NCBI GenBank assembly: GCA_021199975.1 | Contig: JAJQHF010000198.1 | Location: 1 to 7,998 of the forward strand | Length of the DNA stretch: 7,998 nt | From: Candidatus Gastranaerophilales bacterium | Lineage (GTDB): Bacteria > Cyanobacteriota > Vampirovibrionia > Gastranaerophilales > Gastranaerophilaceae | Reading direction: 5' to 3' | In this document: positions 1 through 5,746 of the stretch, in pieces | Numbering within the stretch: position 1 is the first letter of the stretch | How the letters are laid out: each line of letters begins with the position of its first letter | The notes under the pieces: model-generated | Told to the model about the DNA's origin: nothing | Seen by the model: the letters and a program-made list of their open reading frames with translations, nothing else | Databases searched by the model: none | Position numbers and translations under genes: made by a program

Positions 1-886
1 GAATATCAGGTATATTAATTACCGAATTTGCAAGCATTATTGATTCTGAAACAGGAATACCCGAGTCATAAGCCATTGCACGAATTGAAAAAAAGTTTAA
101 CAGATTATAATTTTTTAATAATTTCTCAAAAATTCCTATATTAAGAATAAATTTTATTATGCTGTTTCTTAGATTTTTATTCTTATAAACAAAAAATATA
201 ACGGTAAATATTATTGCGAAAATAATAAGAATTTTAATAATTGCTGCAGATGCAATACCTGCTATATTTACATAGGTGTTTCCCTGTGTTCTTTGAGAAA
301 AGATTTCAAAAACAAAAAACTTAAATATTAATCCGACAGCTATAGCAAGAAAAAATATAGAAACGGGGTAAGTTAAAGAAGATATGAGATTTGATTTTAT
401 TTCCTCCTGCCTCGTTACGTTTTTTAATATACTTAATAGATTTTCTTCAAGCTTTCCTGCTTCTTCTCCTGTGGATATAAGTGTTGTATATGCAATCCCT
501 AAAGCGTTTGAACAGGATTTCATGGATTCTTTTAAAGATTTTCCTTTCTCCACTCCTTTAATAACCTGCCTGCATAATCCTATTATTGCCTGATTTTTTG
601 AGGAATTACATATTGATTTAAAAATTTCAAAAATAGAAAGACCTGATTTATAAAGAAAGTAAAAAGAATTAAAAAACTCTTTTTTTTCAGACAATGTTAG
701 AATACATAATTTAGCGTGATTAGAAAAATTAAAATTATTTACATCTTTTTTATCTTCTTTAATTTCAAGAACAATGCAGCCTTTTTTTTCGAGCTTAATT
801 GCCGCATCCGCAACACTTGATGCCGAAATATAATCTTGAAGAATTTTCCCGCTTGCGTTTCTGACTCTGTAAAAAAATCTGCTCAT
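1..886 (-). CDS. Type II secretion / type IV pilus inner-membrane platform protein (GspF/PilC family), 3'-truncated by window edge
   Basis: An uninterrupted minus-strand frame of 295 codons starts at ATG 886-884 and leaves the window at base 1; the family is usually about 400 residues, so about a quarter is missing. Seen: an N-terminal small domain (residues 1-50, MSRFFYRVRNASGK then SSVADAAIKLEKKG); a first T2SSF repeat (about 68-190) with FFNSFYFLYKSGLSIFEIF, GVEKGKSLKESM and STGEEAGKLEENL; a YP pair opening a hydrophobic segment (174-196); a second membrane segment (about 207-233); and the start of the second repeat with SIRAMAYDSGIPVSESI (267-283). Family knowledge: these polytopic proteins form the inner-membrane base that couples an assembly ATPase to a growing pilin or pseudopilin fibre. 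No ATPase or pilin gene is visible nearby, so pilus versus secretion cannot be decided. The start is the only one possible: no ATG, GTG or TTG lies in frame between it and an upstream stop at 998-1000. No Shine-Dalgarno precedes it. Confident in family, not in system. Confidence 0.88.
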   Translation of the reverse strand, partial: MSRFFYRVRNASGKILQDYISASSVADAAIKLEKKGCIVLEIKEDKKDVNNFNFSNHAKLCILTLSEKKEFFNSFYFLYKSGLSIFEIFKSICNSSKNQAIIGLCRQVIKGVEKGKSLKESMKSCSNALGIAYTTLISTGEEAGKLEENLLSILKNVTRQEEIKSNLISSLTYPVSIFFLAIAVGLIFKFFVFEIFSQRTQGNTYVNIAGIASAAIIKILIIFAIIFTVIFFVYKNKNLRNSIIKFILNIGIFEKLLKNYNLLNFFSIRAMAYDSGIPVSESIMLANSVINIPDI

Positions 887-892
887 AAAAAA

Positions 893-898
893 ATTATA
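893..898 (-). promoter_or_regulatory. Possible -10 element directly upstream of the GspF/PilC gene
   Basis: A perfect TATAAT on the minus strand ends six bases before the ATG at 886. A transcript starting the usual seven or so bases downstream would begin at or next to the A of the start codon, which would make the message leaderless. The -35 position at 17-bp spacing is only a T run, and TATAAT occurs often by chance in such AT-rich DNA, so this is a weak call. Confidence 0.3.
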
Positions 899-948
899 TA
901 TTATTGCAGCAAATAAAAAAAGGTATGAATTTTTATAAAAAAGTTCAA

Positions 949-972
949 AGTGAAATTTAGAAGTAAATTTAG
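949..972. repeat. Short imperfect direct repeat in the gap between the GNAT and GspF/PilC genes
   Basis: Plus-strand bases 949-960 (AGTGAAATTTAG) and 962-972 (AGTAAATTTAG) are the same 11-mer apart from one inserted G, at a 13-bp period. They lie in the 95-bp non-coding gap at 887-981. The repeat could be a binding site ahead of the minus-strand GspF/PilC gene, or low-complexity coincidence. The gap holds no convincing terminator: the best minus-strand hairpin is a 4-bp TTCA/TGAA stem followed by a T run. Confidence 0.3.
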
Positions 973-981
973 TTATATTTT

Positions 982-1464
982 TTATTCCATAATATAATCA
1001 TCCATAACAAAACCGTTTCCTATGTCGGTAACTGTTTCGTTTGTTTTTATAAAACCCCATGTTTCATAAGCTTTAATTGTATTTATGTTATTTTTGTTAA
1101 CTGTCAGGAGAATAACATTTTTATTACATTGCTGTGCAATTTGTTTGATTTTTTTAAAAGCTTGTTTCCCGCACCCGAGTCCTCTGAAATCTTTTTTTAT
1201 GTATAGTTTTGATAAAAACAAATAATTATCCTTAGGGCTTGCACCGAAATATCCTATTATATTTCCGTTGTCCTCGAGTATATTATAAATATATTTTTCT
1301 TCTTCAATTTGTGTTTTTAATGAGTTGTAAGACTGAAATTTTTCTACCATATAATTAATTTGTTCTTCGGACAAAATACAAGGCCAATATTCATGCCAGA
1401 TTTCGGAGGTCAGAACGGCAAGCTTTTTAATTTCCTCGTCAGTTTTTATATTAATAAAATTCAT
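982..1464 (-). CDS. GNAT-family N-acetyltransferase
   Basis: A complete 160-residue protein, the usual length for a single GNAT domain. It would move an acetyl group from acetyl-CoA to an amine; the substrate cannot be told. Seen: an N-terminal helical region with EIWHEYWPCILSEEQINYM (residues 21-39), common in this subgroup; strand 4 (NGNIIGYFGAS, 66-76); motif A, LSKLYIKKDFRGLGCG (84-99), with the pyrophosphate-binding R-G-L-G-C-G loop at 94-99; and motif B, NKNNINTIKAYETWGF (123-138), followed by the typical C-terminal GFVMDDYIME. The start ATG at 1464 has an AGGAG ribosome site six bases upstream (1471-1475) that overlaps the TAG stop of the phosphatase gene. Only nine bases separate the two genes, so translation is probably coupled. 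It is soluble and cytoplasmic, with no signal peptide or membrane segment. The family is clear; acceptors in related proteins include small amines, antibiotics and protein termini. Confidence 0.9.
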   Translation of the reverse strand: MNFINIKTDEEIKKLAVLTSEIWHEYWPCILSEEQINYMVEKFQSYNSLKTQIEEEKYIYNILEDNGNIIGYFGASPKDNYLFLSKLYIKKDFRGLGCGKQAFKKIKQIAQQCNKNVILLTVNKNNINTIKAYETWGFIKTNETVTDIGNGFVMDDYIME

Positions 1465-1473
1465 AATAATCTC

Positions 1474-2097
1474 CTAAATAGGTATATAAGCAGAATATAC
1501 CAAACTTGCAAAATCTTCAAAATAACTTATTTGTGTTGCGCTTCCGGTCGGAATATATATTTTAAATTGATTTCCTGTCGGAATATTTAATATATTTGCA
1601 ATTGCCGCTTGAATTACTTCCCCGTGCGTAATAATTATGAGTCTTTTATAAAGATTTTTTTTAATAATGTCATCAATGGAGGCGGCAATTCTTTTATTAA
1701 ACTCTAAAACGGATTCGGCTCCTTCGGGGCAGAAATGTTCGGGGTTTTCATGATATTCATCCAGTAATTTCGGATATTTTTGTTCTATTTCCTCAAAAGA
1801 TAAGCCGTTCCAAATTCCTGATTTTCTGTTATTTAAATTATTAAGTATTTCAAAATTATGTCCGCATATTGAAGAAAGAATATCGGCGCTTTGCACGGTT
1901 CTTAATGCTGAACTTGCATATATTTTATCTATTTTAAGTCCTTTATTTTTTACCCATTGAGAAATTTTTTTCATTTCTCGTTTGCCGTTGGCATTTATTG
2001 CAGGATAAGACTCATCATCATAAAATCTGTTTTCTTCCGTATTTATGGTTGCGCCATGCCTGATAAAAGTAATTTTACATTTCCTTCCAAATAACAT
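1474..2097 (-). CDS. Histidine phosphatase (phosphoglycerate mutase-like superfamily), donor acid replaced
   Basis: A complete 207-residue cytoplasmic protein of the branch-1 histidine phosphatase fold, which transfers phosphate through a phospho-histidine; the substrate is unknown. Seen: the catalytic RHG at residues 13-15 in ITFIRHGAT with H14 as nucleophile; the second phosphate pocket arginine R66 in IYASSALRTVQSADIL; the second pocket histidine H158 in LIIITHGEV; and PEGAES (124-129) in the usual place. The L-x-E...G-x-W-E-G block that normally carries the proton-donor glutamate reads LNNRKSGIWNG (88-98), with asparagine at both acidic positions (N90, N97). The frame stays open upstream to ATG 2175, but I chose ATG 2097: it has a good AGAGGA site six bases upstream and places the beta strand before RHG right after the start, and the extension would run over the promoter. 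Possible roles include a CobC-like or phosphosugar phosphatase or a housecleaning enzyme. It is first in an operon with the GNAT gene. Confidence 0.87.
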   Translation of the reverse strand: MLFGRKCKITFIRHGATINTEENRFYDDESYPAINANGKREMKKISQWVKNKGLKIDKIYASSALRTVQSADILSSICGHNFEILNNLNNRKSGIWNGLSFEEIEQKYPKLLDEYHENPEHFCPEGAESVLEFNKRIAASIDDIIKKNLYKRLIIITHGEVIQAAIANILNIPTGNQFKIYIPTGSATQISYFEDFASLVYSAYIPI

Positions 2098-2103
2098 ATA
2101 ATT

Positions 2104-2109
2104 TCCTCT
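2104..2109 (-). promoter_or_regulatory. Ribosome binding site that sets the phosphatase start
   Basis: AGAGGA on the minus strand lies six bases before ATG 2097. No comparable site precedes the longer in-frame start at 2175, so this site decides the start codon and removes a 26-residue hydrophobic extension that imitates a signal peptide. Confidence 0.75.
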
Positions 2110-2118
2110 TTCTGCTTT

Positions 2119-2127
2119 ATTATAGCA
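2119..2127 (-). promoter_or_regulatory. Extended -10 promoter for the phosphatase-GNAT operon
   Basis: The minus strand reads TGCTATAAT, an extended -10 (TGN plus perfect TATAAT at 2119-2124). A poor -35 match (TTAATG, 2142-2147) sits at 17-bp spacing, as is tolerated when TGN is present. A transcript would start near 2112 and give a 5' leader of about 15 bases containing the AGAGGA ribosome site. Confidence 0.6.
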
Positions 2128-2190
2128 TATCAGATAAAAAGCATTAAGTAATAGCAATATAGTGGCACAGAGCATATATTTGTTGTAAAA

Positions 2191-2196
2191 TATAAT
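2191..2196 (+). promoter_or_regulatory. Probable -10 element of the gyrB promoter
   Basis: A perfect TATAAT lies 24 bases before the gyrB ATG, giving a likely short leader of about 20 bases. No recognisable -35 is found at 16-18 bp spacing (the 17-bp position reads CAGAGC), which suggests a weak or activator- or supercoiling-dependent promoter. It is divergent from the phosphatase promoter; the two -10 boxes are 66 bp apart. Confidence 0.45.
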
Positions 2197-2220
2197 TGAA
2201 AAAAGATTGGGGTTTAGAAT

Positions 2221-4668
2221 ATGACAACAGAAGTAAGTAATAATTATGATGCAAGTAATATAAGGGTTTTAGAAGGCTTAGAAGCAGTTCGGTTAAGACC
2301 GGGCATGTATATAGGCTCAACCAGCCAAAGAGGGCTTCATCACTGTGTTTATGAAATAGTCGATAATTCAATTGATGAATCACTTGCAGGTTATTGTAAA
2401 CATATAAAAGTTACAATAAATAAAGATGAAAGTGTAACGGTAGAAGACGACGGGCGCGGCATTCCGGTAGATATTAAACCTGATTCTGGTAAATCAGCGC
2501 TTGAAATAGTACATACAGTGCTCCATGCCGGAGGTAAATTCGGCGACGGCGGATATAAAGTTTCAGGCGGATTGCATGGGGTAGGGGCTTCCGTTGTAAA
2601 TGCTTTGTCTGAAAAAATGGTTGTAGAAGTATCAAGGCAGGGTTTTGTTCACCGTCAGGAATATATGAGAGGTGAACCGACAGGACCTGTTGAAAAAATA
2701 AGAGAAACTGAAAAAACAGGTACAAAATCTACATTTTGGCCTGACCCCGAAATTTTTAAAGAAACAACCGTAATGGATAGTGAAGTTATTTCTAACAGAT
2801 TAAGAGAAATGGCTTTCTTAAATAAAGGTTTAAAAATTACTTTTATAGATGCAAGAGTTGATAAAACGGAAGAGTTTCACTATGAAGGCGGCATAGGAAG
2901 TTATGTTGAGTTTTTAAATAAGAATAAAAATGTTATGTTTGAAAAACCGGTTTATATTGATAAAACAGTTGACGGTATTGCGGTTGAAATAGCACTTCAA
3001 TACACGGATGCTTATAATGAATCGGTTTTAAGTTTTGCAAATAACATCAATACTCATCAGGGCGGAACGCATTTAACGGGATTTAGAAATGCTATTACCC
3101 GTGTTTTAAATGATTATGCGAGAAAAAATAATTTAATAAAAGATTCAGATCCTAATGTATCAGGTGATGATGTCAGGGAAGGTTTAACCGCAATTGTTTC
3201 CGTTAAATTATCCGAACCGCAGTTTGAAGGTCAGACAAAAGAAAAATTAGGAAACACTGAGGCTCAAAGCGCCGTTAACGATGTAGTAAGAGAAAAATTT
3301 CAAGAGTGGCTTGAGTTCAATCCTAAATCCGCAAAACTTATCATCGAAAAAATCCTGCAAGCTCAAAGAGCAAGAGAAGCGGCAAGAAGAGCAAGAGATT
3401 TAACAAGAAGAAAATCCGTTTTGGAAAATTCTACACTCCCGGGGAAGCTTGCCGATTGTTCTAACCGAGAACCTGAAAAATGCGAACTTTATATAGTAGA
3501 GGGAGATTCCGCAGGCGGAAGCGCTAAGCAGGGAAGAAACAGAATGTTTCAAGCTATCCTTCCTTTACGAGGCAAAATCTTAAATGTTGAACGTGCAAGA
3601 TTGGATAAAATATACGGTAATAATGAAATTCAATCTTTAATTCAGGCAATAGGCATTAATATAAGCAAAAATGAAGATGATGTTAATATTGAAAAACTTC
3701 GTTATCATAAAATTATATTTATGACCGATGCTGATGTTGACGGCGCTCATATCAGAACGTTATTGTTAACCTTCTTTTTCAGATATGCAAAGCCGTTAAT
3801 AGACAACGGATATATTTATATAGCTCAGCCGCCTTTATATAAACTTACAATAGGCAAAACTTCCGAATATTTGTATGATGACAGAGCGCTTGATAAAACT
3901 TTGAGAGAAAGAGGTACTACGGGACTTTCTCTTTGCGGCAGTTCAAAAGATAAAGTTATTGCAAATGATGAACTTGTTTCTTTAATAGGAAATATGTCAG
4001 GATATTATAATTCCTTTAACAGTCCGATTATAAATGCGGTTCCTTCTGTTGTAATAAGAGGGTTGGTTCGTTCGGAAATAAAACCTGAGGATTTTGAAGA
4101 TAAACAAAAAATGGAGGAAATAACAGCATATTTGCAGCATTATGTAAAAGACCATGCCGAAAACTACGGTATTGTTGAGGCAAAAGATTATTCTGTTTCT
4201 TTAAAACAAAATGCGGATACAGGTAAATTTGCCATAAAAGTTGAACTGGGTGAAAATATTGACCCCGTTGCAATTACGCCTAATTTAATTAAATCCTCGG
4301 AATATAACAAAATAAAATCGGCTTATCCTCTTATAAGAAACTTTTTATTTGAAGAAAAGAAATCATTAAACTTAAATACAGGTACGGAAGATATGACAAT
4401 TCCATCTTTTTCCGACCTTCAAAGAATAATTGAAGAAAGAGGAAAAAAAGGTGTCGGCATTCAGCGTTTTAAAGGTTTAGGTGAAATGATGCCGCAGCAG
4501 TTGTGGGAAACGACCATGGACCCTGCAAACAGAACGCTTCTAAAAGTTACAATTGAAGATGCAATGCTTGCAGATCAATTATTTGATGTATTAATGGGTG
4601 ATAATGTTGAACCAAGACGTGAGTTTATCGAAAACAATGCCGTTTATGCAACAAATATTGATACCTGA
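2221..4668 (+). CDS. gyrB: DNA gyrase subunit B, long form with C-terminal insert
   Basis: A complete 815-residue B subunit of the A2B2 type II topoisomerase that introduces negative supercoils using ATP. Seen: the GHKL ATPase domain with LEGLEAVRLRPGMYIGST (17-34), the magnesium/ATP residues E45, N49 and D52 in YEIVDNSIDES, D76 in DDGRGIP (76-82), and GGLHGVGASVVNALS in the ATP lid region; the transducer domain with the QTK lysine K340; the Toprim domain with EGDSAGG (E427) and DADVDG (503-508); the quinolone-region block PLRGKILNVERAR; and the closing IQRFKGLGEM (747-756) with QLWETTMDP. About 170 extra residues (roughly 560-730) lie between AQPPLYKL and that closing block, as in E. coli GyrB (804 residues) and unlike the roughly 640-residue Gram-positive form. 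The ending EPRREFIENNA...NIDT also matches the long form. ParE is unlikely, given the GyrB-like insert and tail. The ribosome site is a modest GGGG at 2209-2212. It leads a rightward operon. Confidence 0.97.
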   Translation: MTTEVSNNYDASNIRVLEGLEAVRLRPGMYIGSTSQRGLHHCVYEIVDNSIDESLAGYCKHIKVTINKDESVTVEDDGRGIPVDIKPDSGKSALEIVHTVLHAGGKFGDGGYKVSGGLHGVGASVVNALSEKMVVEVSRQGFVHRQEYMRGEPTGPVEKIRETEKTGTKSTFWPDPEIFKETTVMDSEVISNRLREMAFLNKGLKITFIDARVDKTEEFHYEGGIGSYVEFLNKNKNVMFEKPVYIDKTVDGIAVEIALQYTDAYNESVLSFANNINTHQGGTHLTGFRNAITRVLNDYARKNNLIKDSDPNVSGDDVREGLTAIVSVKLSEPQFEGQTKEKLGNTEAQSAVNDVVREKFQEWLEFNPKSAKLIIEKILQAQRAREAARRARDLTRRKSVLENSTLPGKLADCSNREPEKCELYIVEGDSAGGSAKQGRNRMFQAILPLRGKILNVERARLDKIYGNNEIQSLIQAIGINISKNEDDVNIEKLRYHKIIFMTDADVDGAHIRTLLLTFFFRYAKPLIDNGYIYIAQPPLYKLTIGKTSEYLYDDRALDKTLRERGTTGLSLCGSSKDKVIANDELVSLIGNMSGYYNSFNSPIINAVPSVVIRGLVRSEIKPEDFEDKQKMEEITAYLQHYVKDHAENYGIVEAKDYSVSLKQNADTGKFAIKVELGENIDPVAITPNLIKSSEYNKIKSAYPLIRNFLFEEKKSLNLNTGTEDMTIPSFSDLQRIIEERGKKGVGIQRFKGLGEMMPQQLWETTMDPANRTLLKVTIEDAMLADQLFDVLMGDNVEPRREFIENNAVYATNIDT

Positions 4669-4674
4669 TATTAT

Positions 4675-4678
4675 GAGG
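4675..4678 (+). promoter_or_regulatory. Ribosome binding site supporting a GTG start
   Basis: GAGG lies six bases before GTG 4685, between the gyrB stop (4668) and the TPR gene. It supports GTG as the start. The next in-frame ATG at 4745 would cut through the membrane anchor, and the nearby ATG at 4673 meets a stop two codons later. Confidence 0.65.
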
Positions 4679-4684
4679 TAAGTT

Positions 4685-5746
4685 GTGAACTTAATTATAA
4701 AATTACTTAAATTAAGAATTACAAAAATATTTTTGTCGCTTCTTATGATTGCTTTTCTTGCTTCTTTGTATTTTTGCAGGAATTGGTACTTTTTTCAGTA
4801 TCATAAATGTATAGGATTTTATTATGTGCATAAAGGTGATAAGGCTTATAAAGCTGCAAAATATCAAAAAGCTATAGATTATTACAGGCTTGCACTCAGA
4901 AATTATCCCGGACATTCAAGAGCAAGTTGTAACTTAGGAAATATATATGTAAGTTTTGAAAACTATTATGAAGCCGTAAATGCTTATGAGAACGCATTAA
5001 AATACAGTCCGAATTTTATGGTTTGCAGAATGGATTTAGGTATTATTTTATCCGAAAAAATGGCAAATTATGATAAAGCAATTCAGGAATACGGCAGGGT
5101 AGTTAATGCTAATCCTTTTACAATTAATATACCGTTTATTTTTAATAATAAAGAAACAACAAGTATTAATAAAGGGCTTGCGTATTATAATATGGGTTTG
5201 GCATACAGAGGAAAAGCGGTTTATATGGGCGATAAATCCAGCACCTCCGTTAAGTATTTGAAAAAGGCCCGGGAATCATATATTAATGCTAAAAAATATC
5301 TCAAAAATGATTTTGATAATACTTATAATTTGGCATTAACAAATCATCTGCTCGGTGATTATAATTCCGCAGGCAGTGAATATTGCAAAGCGATAAATAT
5401 AAAGCCCGACAGCTATGAAGCTCATTATAATTTTGCACTTTTATTAAGAAGCATGAACAAAAATGAAGAGGCTTTGAGTGAGCTTGAAAAAACTACCATG
5501 CTCTTGGATTATTACGGTAATGACAATAAGAATAAATATGTTTTTGGTATTATAAATGAGATAAAAAGAAGAATTCTAAATGAGGGGAAATATGAATATC
5601 TTAAAGAACGTGAAGATTTAACCTCTTTAAAAAGTAATGATATAACTTACTACCACGGTAAAGTTTTGGCATCAAAACAAAAAGCTTTTAAAATGAACAA
5701 CCTTTTAAAATGTACTTACTCTAATCAATTTGAAGAAATGGAATAA
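4685..5746 (+). CDS. Membrane-anchored tetratricopeptide (TPR) repeat protein
   Basis: A complete 353-residue protein starting at GTG, 16 bases after gyrB. Seen: a basic N-terminus (K6, K9, R11, K14), one hydrophobic segment at about residues 15-31, then a domain that should face the outside of the inner membrane by the positive-inside rule; no lipobox, so a signal anchor is more likely than a lipoprotein. TPR units follow at about 44-75 (GDKAYKAAKYQKAIDYYRLA), 78-109 (CNLGNIYVSFENYYEAVNAY) and 112-144, then further units at about 166-278, including YNLALTNHLLGDYNSAGSEY and HYNFALLLRSMNKNEEALSE. The last 75 or so residues are charged, without a recognisable domain. TPR superhelices act as protein-binding scaffolds; no catalytic motif is present. 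The stop codon TAA shares its last base with the ATG of the diguanylate cyclase gene (TAATG), so the two are probably translated together and may act together. The partner and role are not known. Confidence 0.85.
   Translation: MNLIIKLLKLRITKIFLSLLMIAFLASLYFCRNWYFFQYHKCIGFYYVHKGDKAYKAAKYQKAIDYYRLALRNYPGHSRASCNLGNIYVSFENYYEAVNAYENALKYSPNFMVCRMDLGIILSEKMANYDKAIQEYGRVVNANPFTINIPFIFNNKETTSINKGLAYYNMGLAYRGKAVYMGDKSSTSVKYLKKARESYINAKKYLKNDFDNTYNLALTNHLLGDYNSAGSEYCKAINIKPDSYEAHYNFALLLRSMNKNEEALSELEKTTMLLDYYGNDNKNKYVFGIINEIKRRILNEGKYEYLKEREDLTSLKSNDITYYHGKVLASKQKAFKMNNLLKCTYSNQFEEME

Noticed and set aside
384..593. Plus-strand 69-codon open frame
   Set aside because: It lies wholly antisense to the GspF/PilC gene, whose conserved motifs span the same bases, and its protein has no recognisable domain.
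887..981. Rho-independent terminator after the GNAT gene
   Set aside because: The best minus-strand hairpin has only a 4-bp AT-rich stem before the T run, too weak in this composition.
1360..1590. Plus-strand 76-codon open frame across the GNAT-phosphatase junction
   Set aside because: It is antisense to two well-supported genes and shows no motif.
2098..2175. An in-frame 26-residue hydrophobic extension of the phosphatase that looks like a signal peptide
   Set aside because: It runs across the extended -10 promoter, lacks a ribosome site, and ATG 2097 has a strong AGAGGA at ideal spacing with the fold starting right after it.
2144..2725. Minus-strand open frames at 2144-2383 and 2474-2725
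   Set aside because: They are complements of the conserved gyrB ATPase domain and the divergent promoter region and show no protein family features.
4028..4273. Minus-strand 81-codon open frame inside gyrB
   Set aside because: It is a shadow of the gyrB insert region, with no ribosome site or motif noticed.
4669..4684. Separate promoter or terminator between gyrB and the TPR gene
   Set aside because: The 16-bp gap holds only the GAGG ribosome site and has no room for a hairpin or promoter.
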